The translations under genes and the position numbers were made by a program. A model generated the notes under the pieces. The model did not search any database and was not told where the DNA came from. It saw nothing but the letters and a program-made list of their open reading frames with translations. This document shows, one piece after another, positions 1-12,000 of a stretch of 21,928 nt of DNA; position 1 is the stretch's first letter; the number at the start of each line of letters is the position of its first letter. Origin of the DNA: Candidatus Aminicenantota bacterium. Lineage in GTDB: Bacteria > Acidobacteriota > Aminicenantia > UBA2199. The stretch spans positions 4,489,598 to 4,511,525 of the forward strand of contig CP070627.1 of assembly GCA_020355945.1 (NCBI GenBank). The letters are read 5' to 3'.

Positions 1-1
1 A

Positions 2-3000
2 ACCCCCAATGGTAAAGTAGACAGAAAAGCATTACCGAAGCCGGAAATAGGAGTAGAAAGTATTTACGCAGCACCGGTAAACCAAATCCAGGAGAAGTTG
101 GTGGAAATATGGTCCCGGGTCCTGGGAATAGAAGAACAGCGTATCAGCATTGATTCGAACTTTTTCCGATTAGGGGGGCATTCGTTAAACGCCGCAATAG
201 TTATATCAAAAATCCACAAAGTATTGAATGTAAAACTTCCCCTGGTAGAGTTATTTAACTCCCCTACTGTCAGGGGATTATCGGCAATAATAGCAGAAGC
301 AGCAGAAGCCGGACACACTACCATTGAACCGGTGGAAAAGAGAGAATATTATTACCTCTCTTCAGCCCAAATGCGTTTGTTTATTTTACACCAAATGGAA
401 CCCAATCATACCAATTACAACATGTGGCAATCTTTGCTGCTGGAAGGCACGGGGGAAAGTGATGTTGATATCATCCACCTGGAACATATATTTCACCGAT
501 TAATCCAACGGCACGAAAGTATGAGGACTTCGTTTGAAATAATAGAAGATGGGCCGGTTCAGAGAATCCATGATCAAGTGGAATTTAAGATTGAAAGCCT
601 GGAGGGAACAAGGGGGCGCAGCCCGCAATTCGCAGCAAGTACGATAAAGAACTTTGTCCGTCCCTTTGATTTATCCCGAGCGCCACTCTTGCGGGTGGGG
701 CTGGTAAAATTAGAAGAGAAAAAATATCTCCTCATAACGGATGCACATCATATTATATCTGATGGTGCCTCCTATGCGTTATTGGTACAAGATTTTATGG
801 CCCTGTACTCAGGTATTGAATTAACTGGAATTCGTATCCAGTACAAGGATTACACAGGATGGCAGAATAAAGAAAAAGAATCAGCATCCATAAAACAGCA
901 GGAAGAATATTGGTTGAATCAATTTCCCGGGGAAATTCCGCTGTTAAATCTTCCCATTGATTATCCACGACCGCCAACACAAAGCTTTGAAGGGGAGACC
1001 TTGTATTTTGAGATCGGAGAAAAATGCACAAAAGAGTTGAAATCATTGGCATTAGAGAAAGAAGTGACTTTGTTTATGCTGTTTTTATCCATAACCAATA
1101 TATTACTGTTGAAACTCAGCACCCAGGAAGACATTGTTGTGGGTACACCGGCAGCAGCCCGCCGGCATGTTGATTTACAACCCATCATCGGGATGTTTGT
1201 CAATACCCTGGCACTGCGAAATAAACCCTCAGGGAAAAAAATCTTTAATACATTCCTCAAAGAGATAAAAGAAAAAACATTGGCAGCTTTTGAAAACCAG
1301 GAATATCCCTTTGAAGAATTGGTGGAAAAGGTTTCTATTACCAGGGATGCCAGTCGAAATCCCCTGTTTGATGTCATGCTGGTTATACAGAATGTGGATA
1401 TTGCCGAACTGGAAATACCAGGTTTGAAACTAAAACCCTATGAACCTGAAAATCGTATTTCTAAATTTGATATCACTTTACAGGTGGTTGAATCGGAAGC
1501 AAAATTATTATTAACCCTCGAATATTGTACAAAATTATTTAGAAAAGAAACCATCCATCGATTTATAAAATATTTAAAAAACATTGTATCTTCCATACTT
1601 GATGATCCTGGACAAAAAATTTCCCAGGTAGAAATCCTCCCGGAAGAAGAGAAGAATCGGATACTTTATGAATTTAATGATACGGCCGTTGAATACCCCC
1701 GGGGGAAAACCATACACCAGTTATTTACAGAACAAGTGGAACAAACCCCGGACCATATTTCTGTAATTGGCATGGAGCATGGATCATGGATCATGGAGAA
1801 GCACTTAAAGGGGACAAGGGGGCTTGCCCCCTTGTATATTACTTACAGGGAATTAAATAAAAGGTCCGATCAACTAGCTCTTTATTTAAAAGAAAAAGGT
1901 GTCAAGCCTGACACCATCGTGGGAATCATGTTGAAACGTTCGGTTGATATGATTATTGGTATCCTGGCCATACTAAAAGCTGGTGGTGCCTATATGCCTA
2001 TTGACGCGGATTATCCCGAAGACCGCATTAATTTTATGTTGGGCGACACCAGATCGAAGGTTTTGCTGGCTGCGCCGGAAACCCAGGCTAAGGTTAAGGC
2101 TGAGGTGGAGAAGAGATTTATAGAGATAATAGATATTTCTAACCATCCGTCTTTATCAACCTTAACCTTAACCTCAACCTGCCAGGTGAGTCCCCCGAAC
2201 CTGGCCTACGTCATCTACACTTCCGGTTCCACCGGGAAACCCAAAGGCGTCCTGGTAGAACATGCTTCAGTCGTCAACCTGGCTTACTCTCAAAAAAATC
2301 GATTTGATATGAATGAAAAAGATCGGGTACTGCAATTTTCTACCATTTGTTTTGATGCATCAGTGGAACAAATTTTTATTGCTCTTTTCAGTGGGGCCGT
2401 ATTGGTTCTTATTGATAAGGTTACCCTAATGGACAGCAGTAAATTTGAAACTTATATATCCAATCATTCCATTACTCATATTCATGCAGTGCCCTCATTC
2501 TTAGAAAATATGAGGCTAAAAGATACATCTCAATTGAAACGGGTTATCTCAGGTGGAGATGTTTGCCCTGTGGTCCTGGCCAGGAAGTGGTGTCAATGTT
2601 GTGATTTTTATAATGAGTATGGCCCCACCGAAACCACGGTAACTTCTATAGAGATAAAAGTTGAACTCGTTGAGGAAACCTTACCTCGCTTACCAATTGG
2701 CAGCCCTATTAATAACACCACTGTTTATTTGTTTGATCAATGGTTGAAGCCGGTTCCCCTGGGAGTCATCGGGGAATTGTATATTGGAGGAGCCGGTGTT
2801 GCCAGGGGATATCTGAATGCCCCGGAATTAACCGCAGAGAAGTTTCTCCCTGACTCCTATATGTCCCATATGTCCTATATGTCCTATATTTACAAAACAG
2901 GTGACCTGGCCCGGTGGCTGTGGGACGGGGAACTGGAATACCTGGGACGCATTGACCAACAAGTAAAAATCAGGGGATTCAGGATAGAGCCGGGAGAAAT

Positions 3001-6000
3001 AGAAAATCGATTACTGCATCATGATGAAATTAAGGAAACAGTGGTCTTAGCCAAAGAAGATGAAAACAATGAAAAATATCTCTGTGCTTATGTTGTTTCC
3101 AATAATGCCATCCCTGTCTCTGAATTGAGAGAATATTTGTCTAAAGGATTACCAGACTATATGATACCTGCCTATTTTGTAAGGATAAGAAAAATTCCCT
3201 TAACTTCCAATGGAAAAATAGACCGGAAAGCATTACCTGTACCTGAATTGCAAACAGGAGAAAATTACACGGCCCCCGGGGATGAAATCGAAAAACAATT
3301 GGTAAAAATATGGGCGCAAATTCTAGGTAGAGACGCATTGCATGCGTCTCAATTGCATGAATCCATCGGTATCCATGACAATTTCTTTGAATTAGGCGGT
3401 CATTCGTTAAAGGCTACGATAATGGCGGTAAAGATACACAAGGCCCTCAATGTGAAAATTCCCCTGGCAGAAATATTCGTCAACCCCACCATAAAAAGAT
3501 TAGCCCAAACCATTAAAGCAGCCGCAGTCGATAAATATGCTTCCATTAAAGCGGCAGAAGAAAAAGAATATCATGAATTGTCCTCCGCTCAAAAACGATT
3601 GTATATTTTGCAGCAGATGGAGCCCGGGATTACCAGTTACCACATCTCTGGCGCATTTGAGTTGGAGGGAGTCCCGGATATTGCCAAACTGGAAGAGACC
3701 TTCAAGCAATTGATCCAGAGGCATGAAAGTTTCAGGACTTCCTTTCAACTGGTAAAAGGAACGCCGGTGCAGCGAATTCATGATCATGTGCAATTTGAAA
3801 GTGAAAGCTTAGAGGGGACAAGGGGGCTTGCCCCCTTGTCTATAGCCGCAACCGCGTTCTCCAACCCGCAATCTGCAACAGCTCTTATAAGCTCTTTCAT
3901 CCGTCCATTTGATCTTGCACAGCCGCCCCTGCTGCGGGTAGGGTTAAGGTCTCAAGAGGGGAGAGAACGAAAATATATCTTGATGGTGGACATGCATCAT
4001 ATTATATCGGATGGGAGTTCAATGGGCGTATTTATAAAAGATCTGATGACGCTCTATAGAGGAGAAGCCTTACCTGGACTTCGTATCCGGTACAAGGATT
4101 ATTCGCAGTGGCATAACCAGGCAAAAGACAGCGGGGCCATCAACCGGCAAGAAACCTATTGGTTGAATCAATTGGCAGGAGAAATCCCGGTATTAAATCT
4201 TCCCCTTGATTATGTGCGCCCCCAGGTCCAGAGTTTTGAAGGAAAAACCCTGCACTTTGAGTTCCAGGAGGAATGCACAGCATCGTTAAAATCATTGGCA
4301 TTAAAGGAAGAGGTTACCCTGTTTATGCTGCTTTTAGCCATAATCAATGTTTTGTTGACAAAATTAAGCGGCCAGGAAGAGATCATCGTGGGTATGCCAG
4401 TGGCTGCCCGACGGCATGCCGACCTGGAGGAAATTATCGGTATGTTTGTCAATACCCTGGTCCTGTGGAACAAACCCGTCGGAAATAAACCATTCAACAC
4501 ATTTCTTAAGGAAGTCAAAGAAAAAACCTTAAACGCCTATGAAAACCAGGAATACCCCTTTGAAGACCTGGTAGAAAAGGTTTCGGCCCCTAGACATGTC
4601 AGCAGAAATCCCCTCTTTGACGTTATATTCGCACTCCAAAATATGGAAGTAAATGAAATAGAAATACCGGGATTAACACTCAAACCCTATCAATATGAAA
4701 ACAAAACATCTAAATTTGATCTTACGATAATAGGAGCAGAAACTGGAAACAAACTGCTTTTTACCGTTGAATACTGCACAAAACTGTTTAAAGAAGAAAC
4801 AATCTTGAGATTTATCACATATTTCAAGAACCTGGTATCCTCGATTATCGACAATTGGAAAAGGGAGATATCCGGGATATCCTTCATCCCCGAACAAGAG
4901 AAACAGCAGATGTTATATGAGTTTAATGATACACGATGCGGGGAAACAACGGATAAAACCCTTCATGAATTATTCATGGAACAGGCAGAACGAACCCCGG
5001 ACCATATTTCTGTAATTGGCATGGACCATGGAGCATGGAGCATGGAGAAGCACTTAAAGGGGACAAGGGGGCTTGCCCCCTTGTATATTACTTACAAGGA
5101 ATTAAATAAAAGGTCAGATCAACTAGCTCTTCATTTAAAAGGAAAAGGTGTCAAACCTGACACGATAGTAGCCATCATGGTGGAACGATCGATTGAAATG
5201 ATCATTGGACTCTTAGGGATATTAAAAGCGGGTGGGGCCTATTTGCCTATTGAGTTGGGCTATCCCGAAGACCGCATTAATTATATGTTATCCGACAGCA
5301 GTGCCAAATTACTGGTTACCACCAGTATTTTAGCCAAAGAAGGTGAGAGGGCAAGAAGTTGGGAAGGTGAGAAAATTTTTATAGATTTAGAGAACAGGCT
5401 TGCCTGTTCTACATTCGGAAACTCCCCTCTTGAGAGGGGTGCCCCGAAGGGGCGGGGTGTGTCTGAACCCGCAGCAAATCTCGCCTACATCATCTACACT
5501 TCCGGCACCACCGGAAAACCCAAAGGAAACCTTACCACCCATGCCAATGTTATCCGGGTAGTCAAGGATACCAATTATATCGAATTAACAGGAAACGACC
5601 GGATACTGCAATTATCCAACTATGCGTTTGACGGGTCTGTATTCGATATATACGGTGCACTGCTCAATGGATCGGTGTTGGTGTTGGTGGACCGGGAAAG
5701 GGTATTGGAATTGGACCGGTTGGCAGCATTGATCCGGCAGCAGCAAATCACTGCATTTTTTGTCACCACTGCTTTATTTAATACATTGATCGATATGCAG
5801 ATCGACTGCTTTGCTCATGTAAAGAAGGTTCTTTTCGGAGGAGAGCGGGTTTCGTTGGAACATGCCAGGAAAGCACTGGAATATTTGGGCAAAGGCAGGG
5901 TGATTCATGTATATGGCCCTACAGAGACAACGGTCTATGCCACTTATTACTTCATCGATCGAATCGAGGAAGGTGCAGTAACGGTTCCCATAGGCCTGCC

Positions 6001-9000
6001 CATCACCAACACCACTGCTTACATCCTGGACGCTTACCTGCAACTTGTACCTATCGGTGTTACCGGGGAGTTTTACATTGGAGGTGAAGGCTTAGCCCGG
6101 GGGTACCTGAACCAACCGGAACTAACCGCAGAAAAATTTGACCACGATTTATGGGATTATTGGGATTACCATGATAAAAAAGAAGCCCACGAATTAACAC
6201 GAATTAGAATCATCCCCAATCAAAAGTTTTTGCAGTGGGGTCCAGGGGGGGCAGTTTTTTCAAAAAGCGCCCCCCCTGGTCGCCGAAGGCAAAAAATTTA
6301 CAAAACCGGTGACCTGGTGCGGAGGTTGCTGGATGGTAATATTGAATTTATTGGTCGTATTGATGGGCAGATCAAGATCAGGGGATTCAGGATAGAACTG
6401 GGAGAAGTAGAGAGTCGATTACTGGGTTATAATGAAATTAAGGAAGCAGTGGTCCTAGCCAGAGAAAATGAAAGCGGTGAAAAATACCTTTGTGCTTATT
6501 TTGTTTCAAATAATCACATCCCCGGCTCAGGGTTGAGAGAATATTTGTCTAAAGCACTGCCGGATTATATGATCCCGTCATATTTCTTACAGTTGGAAAA
6601 AATTCCCTTAACACCTAATGGAAAAGTAGACCGAAAGGCATTACCGGAACCTGAATTTAAAACAGAAGAAGATTATGCGGCACCAAGAAATGAAATAGAG
6701 GAAAGATTGGTGGGAATATGGCAAGAGGTTTTAGGTTTGGAACCGGTGGAATTCTCAAAAATTGGAATCGATGATAATTTCTTTGAATTGGGCGGACATT
6801 CCTTAAAGGCAACCATACTGATATCTAAGATACATAAAATGTTCAATGTAAAAATACCCCTGGTAGAAATATTTAAAAAGCCTACCATAAGAGGGTTATC
6901 AGGATATATAAGTGGTGCTGGGGATGCTGGGGAAGATAAATATGTTTCCATAAAGAAAGCAGAAAAGAAGGAATATTATCCGTTATCGCTGGCCCAGCAG
7001 CGATTTTATATCTTACATCAGTTGAATCCCGGCACCCTCGCTTTTAATATACCTGTGCAAATACCTCTGGCTGAAGATATTGATGAAGAGAGGCTGGAAA
7101 AGGCCCTTTGCCAGTTGATCCGGAGGCATGAAAGCTTGCGAACCTCGTTTGAAATAATCGATGACCAACCGGTGCAGAGAATACACGAAGGAAATTACAA
7201 ATTACAAATTACCAGGTACCCGGCAGGGGCACCCGATAAAGACGGTGCGGTACATTTAGAACCCGCAGCCCGCAGTTCGCAGGTGGTAACCAGCATTATA
7301 ACCAATTTCATCCGGCCTTTTGATTTATCGCAGGCACCTTTGCTGCGCATCGGATTAATAAAAGCAGGAAACGGGAAACATATTTTACTGGTAGATATGC
7401 ATCACATTATATCAGATGGCTTTTCCACCCAGCTATTATTGCGAGACTTTTTAGCCCTATATGCCGGGAAAGAATTGCCCCGGCTGCGGCTCCAATACAA
7501 AGATTTTTCAGGATGGCAGAACCAGCAAATTCAATCCGTGGAAATGAAAAAACACGAAGAATACTGGCTCAATCATCTTAACGGTCATTTACCGGTTTTG
7601 AATTTACCCTATGATTACCCGCGGCAGGATCACCAAAGCTATAAAGGAAATACCATCACGATTTCATTGGGTCAGGAGTTAACCGGACAGGTCAACCGGT
7701 TGATGCAAGAAACCGGGACAACGTTGTTTATGGTTTTGTTGGCAGCTTATACAATCCTGCTTTCCAGGTACAGCGGCAGCAAAGATATCATCATCGGCTC
7801 TCCCATTGCCAGGAGGAATCACGCGGACGTGGAAAATATCATAGGTCTGTTGATTGGCGCTGTCATGATGAGAAATTTCCCGGAAAGTGGAAAACCCTTC
7901 ATCAATTTCTTAACGGAAGTCAGGAAAAATACCCTGGATGCCTATGAACACCAGGCTTATCCCTTTGAAGAACTGCTGAAGAAACTGGACTATGAGGAAG
8001 AACCCGGCCTTAACCCTATCAGTCGTGTAGAGTTGATTGTTCAGAACATTTTTGATTCTTCATCGTCCAACCCATCCAATTGGTCAACTCTATTCGATCT
8101 ATCCCACTCACACTCACAGGAGGATTATTCCTTCAACACTTCAAAATTGGATCTCTCATTAATTGCTTTTGAACAGGCAGGAGATATTATTTTAAATTTC
8201 GCGTACAGTACGGATTTGTTCAAAGCTCAAACTATTGAACGATTTGCCGGGTACCTGGTCACTTTACTGGGACAGGTGGTGGAACATCCCGGGATCATGT
8301 TATCTGACCTGGATATCGTCAGTCCTGGAGAGAAACGCATGGTCATCGGCAGCATAGAAACCTGTTATCCTTTAAGTCATGCCCAGAAACGCATTTATTA
8401 CCTTGAAAAAATATACCCCAATACTGCCTGCCACACATTGACCTTTAGTATTCGCTACAACGAAATATTGGCCAGGCCATTACTGGAAAAGGCCATTAAC
8501 CAGGCTATTTTAAAGAATGATGGGCTGCGATTGAGAATCGTGGAATTCGATATCCAGGAGGAACCTCTCCAGTATATATCTTCCTTCGAACCTTACCCGT
8601 TGAAGAGTGTGGAAGAGGATGTGCAGCAGTGGATTGAAGCTGATGTTGGGAAACCCTTTCAACTCATCAACGGTCGTCTCTTTGATTTTGCTTATCTTAA
8701 ATTCAATGAAAAACAGAGTGGTTATTATATGAAGCTGCATCACATTGTGTCTGATGGCTGGACCCACTTGCTTTTGGCTGCAGAGATCAATGGCATCTAT
8801 TGGAATCTCAAATCCGGGAAACCCATTGATAACACCTTGCCCCCTTCTTATATCCATTACATTAACCATGAAAAAGAATACTTACGATCTTTCCAGGCTC
8901 AAAAAGACAGGGAATTCTGGTTTAACACCTTGCTGCCGCTTCCGGAAGAGGTCCATCTGTCAAGTCTTAAAAAAGAAAATGAAAATCCCCGGGATATCTC

Positions 9001-12000
9001 AGCCATATCAACCATATTTAACATTCCCAATGATCTGCGCACCCAATTACACCAGTATTGCAAGAATCGTGGCACCTCGATTTATAAAGTCCTGTTATGC
9101 GCGCTGTCGGTTTATATATACCGGGTAACCGGGATTGATGATGTGGTGATTGGCAGTGCCAATCACGGCCGGGCCTCAGCATCCCATAAACGGACAGTGG
9201 GTATGTTTGTCAGTACCATTCCCCTCAGGATCAAAACAGGACATACAATGGATTTCCGCGGATTTGTAGAAAAAACCGGGCAGGAGGTTAACCATATATT
9301 GAAAAATCATCAAAAATACCCCTTTGATCGTCTCTCAACCGAACTCAAAGGGGTTACCGGGGTTGATCCCGGTTATTTATTAAACATTAGTCTCATCGGT
9401 CACCCGGACATGAAGGAAGGCAAATTCAAAATGAGATACCATTTTCCCGGGTATGAATCTACCCCGCTTACAATCCATATAAACGCTGCCAACAGGGACA
9501 TTCACGGTGTATTGGAGCTTGAATGGGTGTATCAACCCGGGCGGTTTTCAGATGAAGATATTCCCCGGATGCATCAAGGCCTGGTAAACATCCTCAAGGA
9601 TGCTCTCAACCATCCGGGTAAAAAATTACCAGGAATTGAACTGGTTTCTAAAGAGGAGAAGGAAAAAATCCTTTATCAGTTCAACGACACAGCATCAACG
9701 GTTTTATACCCGGAGGATAAAGTTGTAAATCAATTATTTGAAGAACAAGTGAAGAGAACACCGGATCATATTTCTGTAATTGGCATGGGGCATGGAGCAT
9801 GGAGCATGGAGAAGCACTTAAAGGGTACAAGGGGGCTTGGGGTGCGGCGCACCCAACCTATTAAAGAAAATGTGTCCATCACATACCGGGAATTAAATCG
9901 AAAATCCAATCAATTGGCTTATTTATTAAAAGAAAAAGGTGTCAAACCTGACACCATTGTGGGTGTCATGGTGGAACGTTCTGTTGAAATGATTATTGGT
10001 CTATTAGGAATATTAAAGGCTGGCAGTGCCTATTTGCCTATTGAGCCGGATTACCCCGAAGAACGCATCAATTATATGTTGGCCGACAGCAGTGCCAAAT
10101 TACTGGTTACCACCAGTATTTTAGCCAAAGAAGGTGAGAGGGCAAGAAGGTGGGAAGGTGAGAAAATTTTTATAGATGTAGAGAACAGGCTTGCCTGTCC
10201 TACATTCGGAAACTCCCCTCTTGAGAGGGGTGCCCCGAAGGGGCGGGGTGTGTCTAAACCCGCAGCAAATCTCGCCTACATCATCTACACCTCCGGGACC
10301 ACCGGGAAGCCCAAAGGCGTGGTGGTGGAGCATGGGAATCTCATCACCTATCTCAATGCCTTTGCCAATGAATTTCAATTGCATGCCAATGATATTGTTA
10401 TTCAACAGGCAAGTTTTGCCTTTGATGCGTTCGTGGAAGAGATGTACCCCGTCCTTATAAAGGGAGGTAGGTTGGCCATTCCTGCAAAAAAAGATATCCA
10501 GGATATGGACCGGTTATCAGGCTTTATTGCAAAGCATAACGTCACCATGATTACCTGTTCCCCGCTAATGTTGAATGAATTGAACCAACGCCCATTAATC
10601 TCAGGAAGTTCGATACGAATTTTTATTAGTGGAGGGGACCGGTTAAAGGCAAGTTATGTCGATCGACTGGTTCAAATGGGGAATGCAGTGGTCTACAATA
10701 CCTATGGCCCCACAGAGACCACGGTGTGTGCTTCCTATTACCGCTGTTCCAGCCTTGATAATGTTGGTTCCCCGGGTGTTTCCATTGGGAAACCCATTAC
10801 CAATTACAGGGTTTACATCCTGGACAGTTACGGTAATCTTTTACCTGTGGGAGTAACTGGTGAATTGTGTGTTACCGGTGCGGGTGTGGCCAGGGGGTAT
10901 TTGAACCACCCGGAGATGACAGCAGAGAAATTTGACCGGGATAAAAGAAAAAAAGTGCCAGGTAAAAGAATTAATAGGTCTTATAAGTCCTATAGGTCCT
11001 ATATTTCAAAAAAAATCTACAAAACCGGTGATTTGGCGCGGTGGCAGTGGGACGGCACCATTGAATTTATTGGTCGGATTGACGGTCAGGTAAAAATCAG
11101 GGGATTCAGGATCGAGTTAGAAGAAATAGAGAGTCAATTGTCCGGCCATACTGAAATTGATCAGGCTGTGGTCCTGTCAAAAGAGGATCAAACCGCAGAA
11201 AAATATCTTTGCGCTTATTTTGTTTCCCGACGGGCCATCCCGGTGTCCGAATTGAGAGATTATTTGTTGAAGGCATTGCCGGATTATATGATCCCTGCGT
11301 ATTTCGTAAGGTTGGAAGAAATTCCTTTAACCGCCAATGGAAAAGTCGATCGAAAGGCATTACCTGTGCCTGAATTGCAACCAGGAGAAAATTACGCAGC
11401 CCCCGGGGATGAAATCGAAAAACAATTGGTGAAAATATGGGCACAGATTATAGGTAGAGACGCATTGCATGCGTCTCAATCACATGCGTCTCAATTGCAT
11501 GAATCAATCGGTATCCATGATAATTTCTTTGAATTAGGCGGTCATTCGTTAAAGGCTACGATAATGGCGGCAAAGATACACAAGACCCTCAATGTGAAGA
11601 TTCCCCTGGCAGAAATATTCACCAACCCCACCATAAAAAAATTAGCCCAAACCATTAAAGCAGGCGCAGCCAATAAATATACTTCCATATCCCCGGCAGA
11701 GAAAAAGGAATATTACCTTTTATCTTCGTCACAGGAACGGCTGTATATGCTCCAGCAGATGAAGACAGAAGCTGTTATTTACAATATGCCGGGAGTCTTC
11801 TTGCTGGAAGGAAAAATCAACAGGAAAAAACTGGAGCAAATATTCTACCGGTTAATCAACCGACATGAAAGCCTGCGCACCTGTTTTATCCTGTTGGCAG
11901 GTGAGATTTACCAGGGAATTCGCCAGTCTATTGATTTTGAAATAGAATACCACAGCGCAGGCTGCACAGTGCAGGGCCCCGGGCGACGTGCTCGTATCAT

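Larger units (their letters stand above)
344..3500 (+). other. Module C1-A1-PCP2
   Basis: A complete elongation module. C1 begins YYYLSSAQMRLF and has HHIISDG at 746-766. A1 has the A3 motif AYVIYTSGSTGKPKGV at 2204-2251, YGPTETT, YKTGDLARW and NGKIDRKALP at 3209-3238. PCP2 has LGGHS with its serine at 3404-3406. Aligning A1 by eye to the GrsA phenylalanine domain gives pocket code D-A-E-H-I-G-E-V-T-K. The glutamate at the position of GrsA Trp239 favours a polar or basic side chain, but I do not recognise the code and assign no substrate. Repeats sit in the C1 loop (599-635), the A1 entry loop (1771-1834), the loop before A3 (2082-2183) and the loop before YKTGD (2851-2889). Confidence 0.92.
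3560..6900 (+). other. Module C2-A2-PCP3, predicted to activate isoleucine
   Basis: A complete elongation module. C2 begins YHELSSAQKRLYILQQ and has HHIISDG at 3995-4015. A2 has AYIIYTSGTTGKPKGN at 5483-5530, VYGPTETT and NGKVDRKALP at 6617-6646. PCP3 has LGGHS with its serine at 6800-6802. By eye alignment to GrsA the pocket reads D-G-F-F-L-G-V-V-Y-K. From memory this equals the isoleucine code of bacitracin-type synthetases, so Ile (or another branched aliphatic residue) is the inference. A2 carries the largest repeat-derived insert of the window, about 170 bp between TAEKF and KIYKTGDL (6140-6297). Confidence 0.85.
9650..11665 (+). other. Adenylation domain A3 and carrier PCP4, lysine-like pocket
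   Basis: A3 has AYIIYTSGTTGKPKGV at 10274-10321, FDAFVEE, YGPTETTVCA and NGKVDRKALP at 11336-11365. PCP4 has LGGHS with its serine at 11546-11548. The pocket read by eye is D-A-E-T-I-G-T-V-C-K. This is close to the lysine code I recall for bacitracin synthetase (D-A-E-S-I-G-S-V-C-K), so a basic residue is the best guess. It shares the FDAFVEE signature and nearly the same pocket with A4 of the next gene. PCP4 is almost the same DNA as PCP2. Confidence 0.85.

Noticed and set aside
98..100. TTG as start codon of gene 1
   Set aside because: The frame is open to base 2 and encodes the A10 motif NGKVDRKALP upstream, so the gene continues past the left edge.
961..1377. 138-codon open frame on the minus strand
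   Set aside because: Lies opposite the well-conserved C1 core of gene 1, with no recognisable domain of its own. The same holds for the other minus-strand frames, including 21387-21797.
1771..1834. CRISPR array
   Set aside because: The units are 7 bp and directly adjacent, without spacers, and are read as protein. No cas-like genes are present.
4993..5163. Assembly artefact explaining the near-identical blocks between modules
   Set aside because: The copies differ at scattered bases and sit between domains with different pockets, so they look like real paralogous copies. Read mapping would be needed to exclude a chimeric join.
6242..6279. Rho-independent terminator
   Set aside because: The palindrome is strong, but its T-run is in the loop, and it lies in the middle of an open coding frame that continues for thousands of bases.
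8745..9128. 127-codon plus-strand open frame inside gene 1
   Set aside because: Out of frame with C4, whose motifs are intact, so it is a shadow frame. Similar short plus-strand frames at 4273, 10191, 10656 and 14743 were dismissed for the same reason.
6970..9640. C3 or C4 as an epimerization or heterocyclization domain
   Set aside because: Both have HHI(I/V)SDG and C-type ends. The cyclization motif DxxxxD is not seen, and the segment after the catalytic motif does not look like the epimerization type. A subtype tree could still change this.
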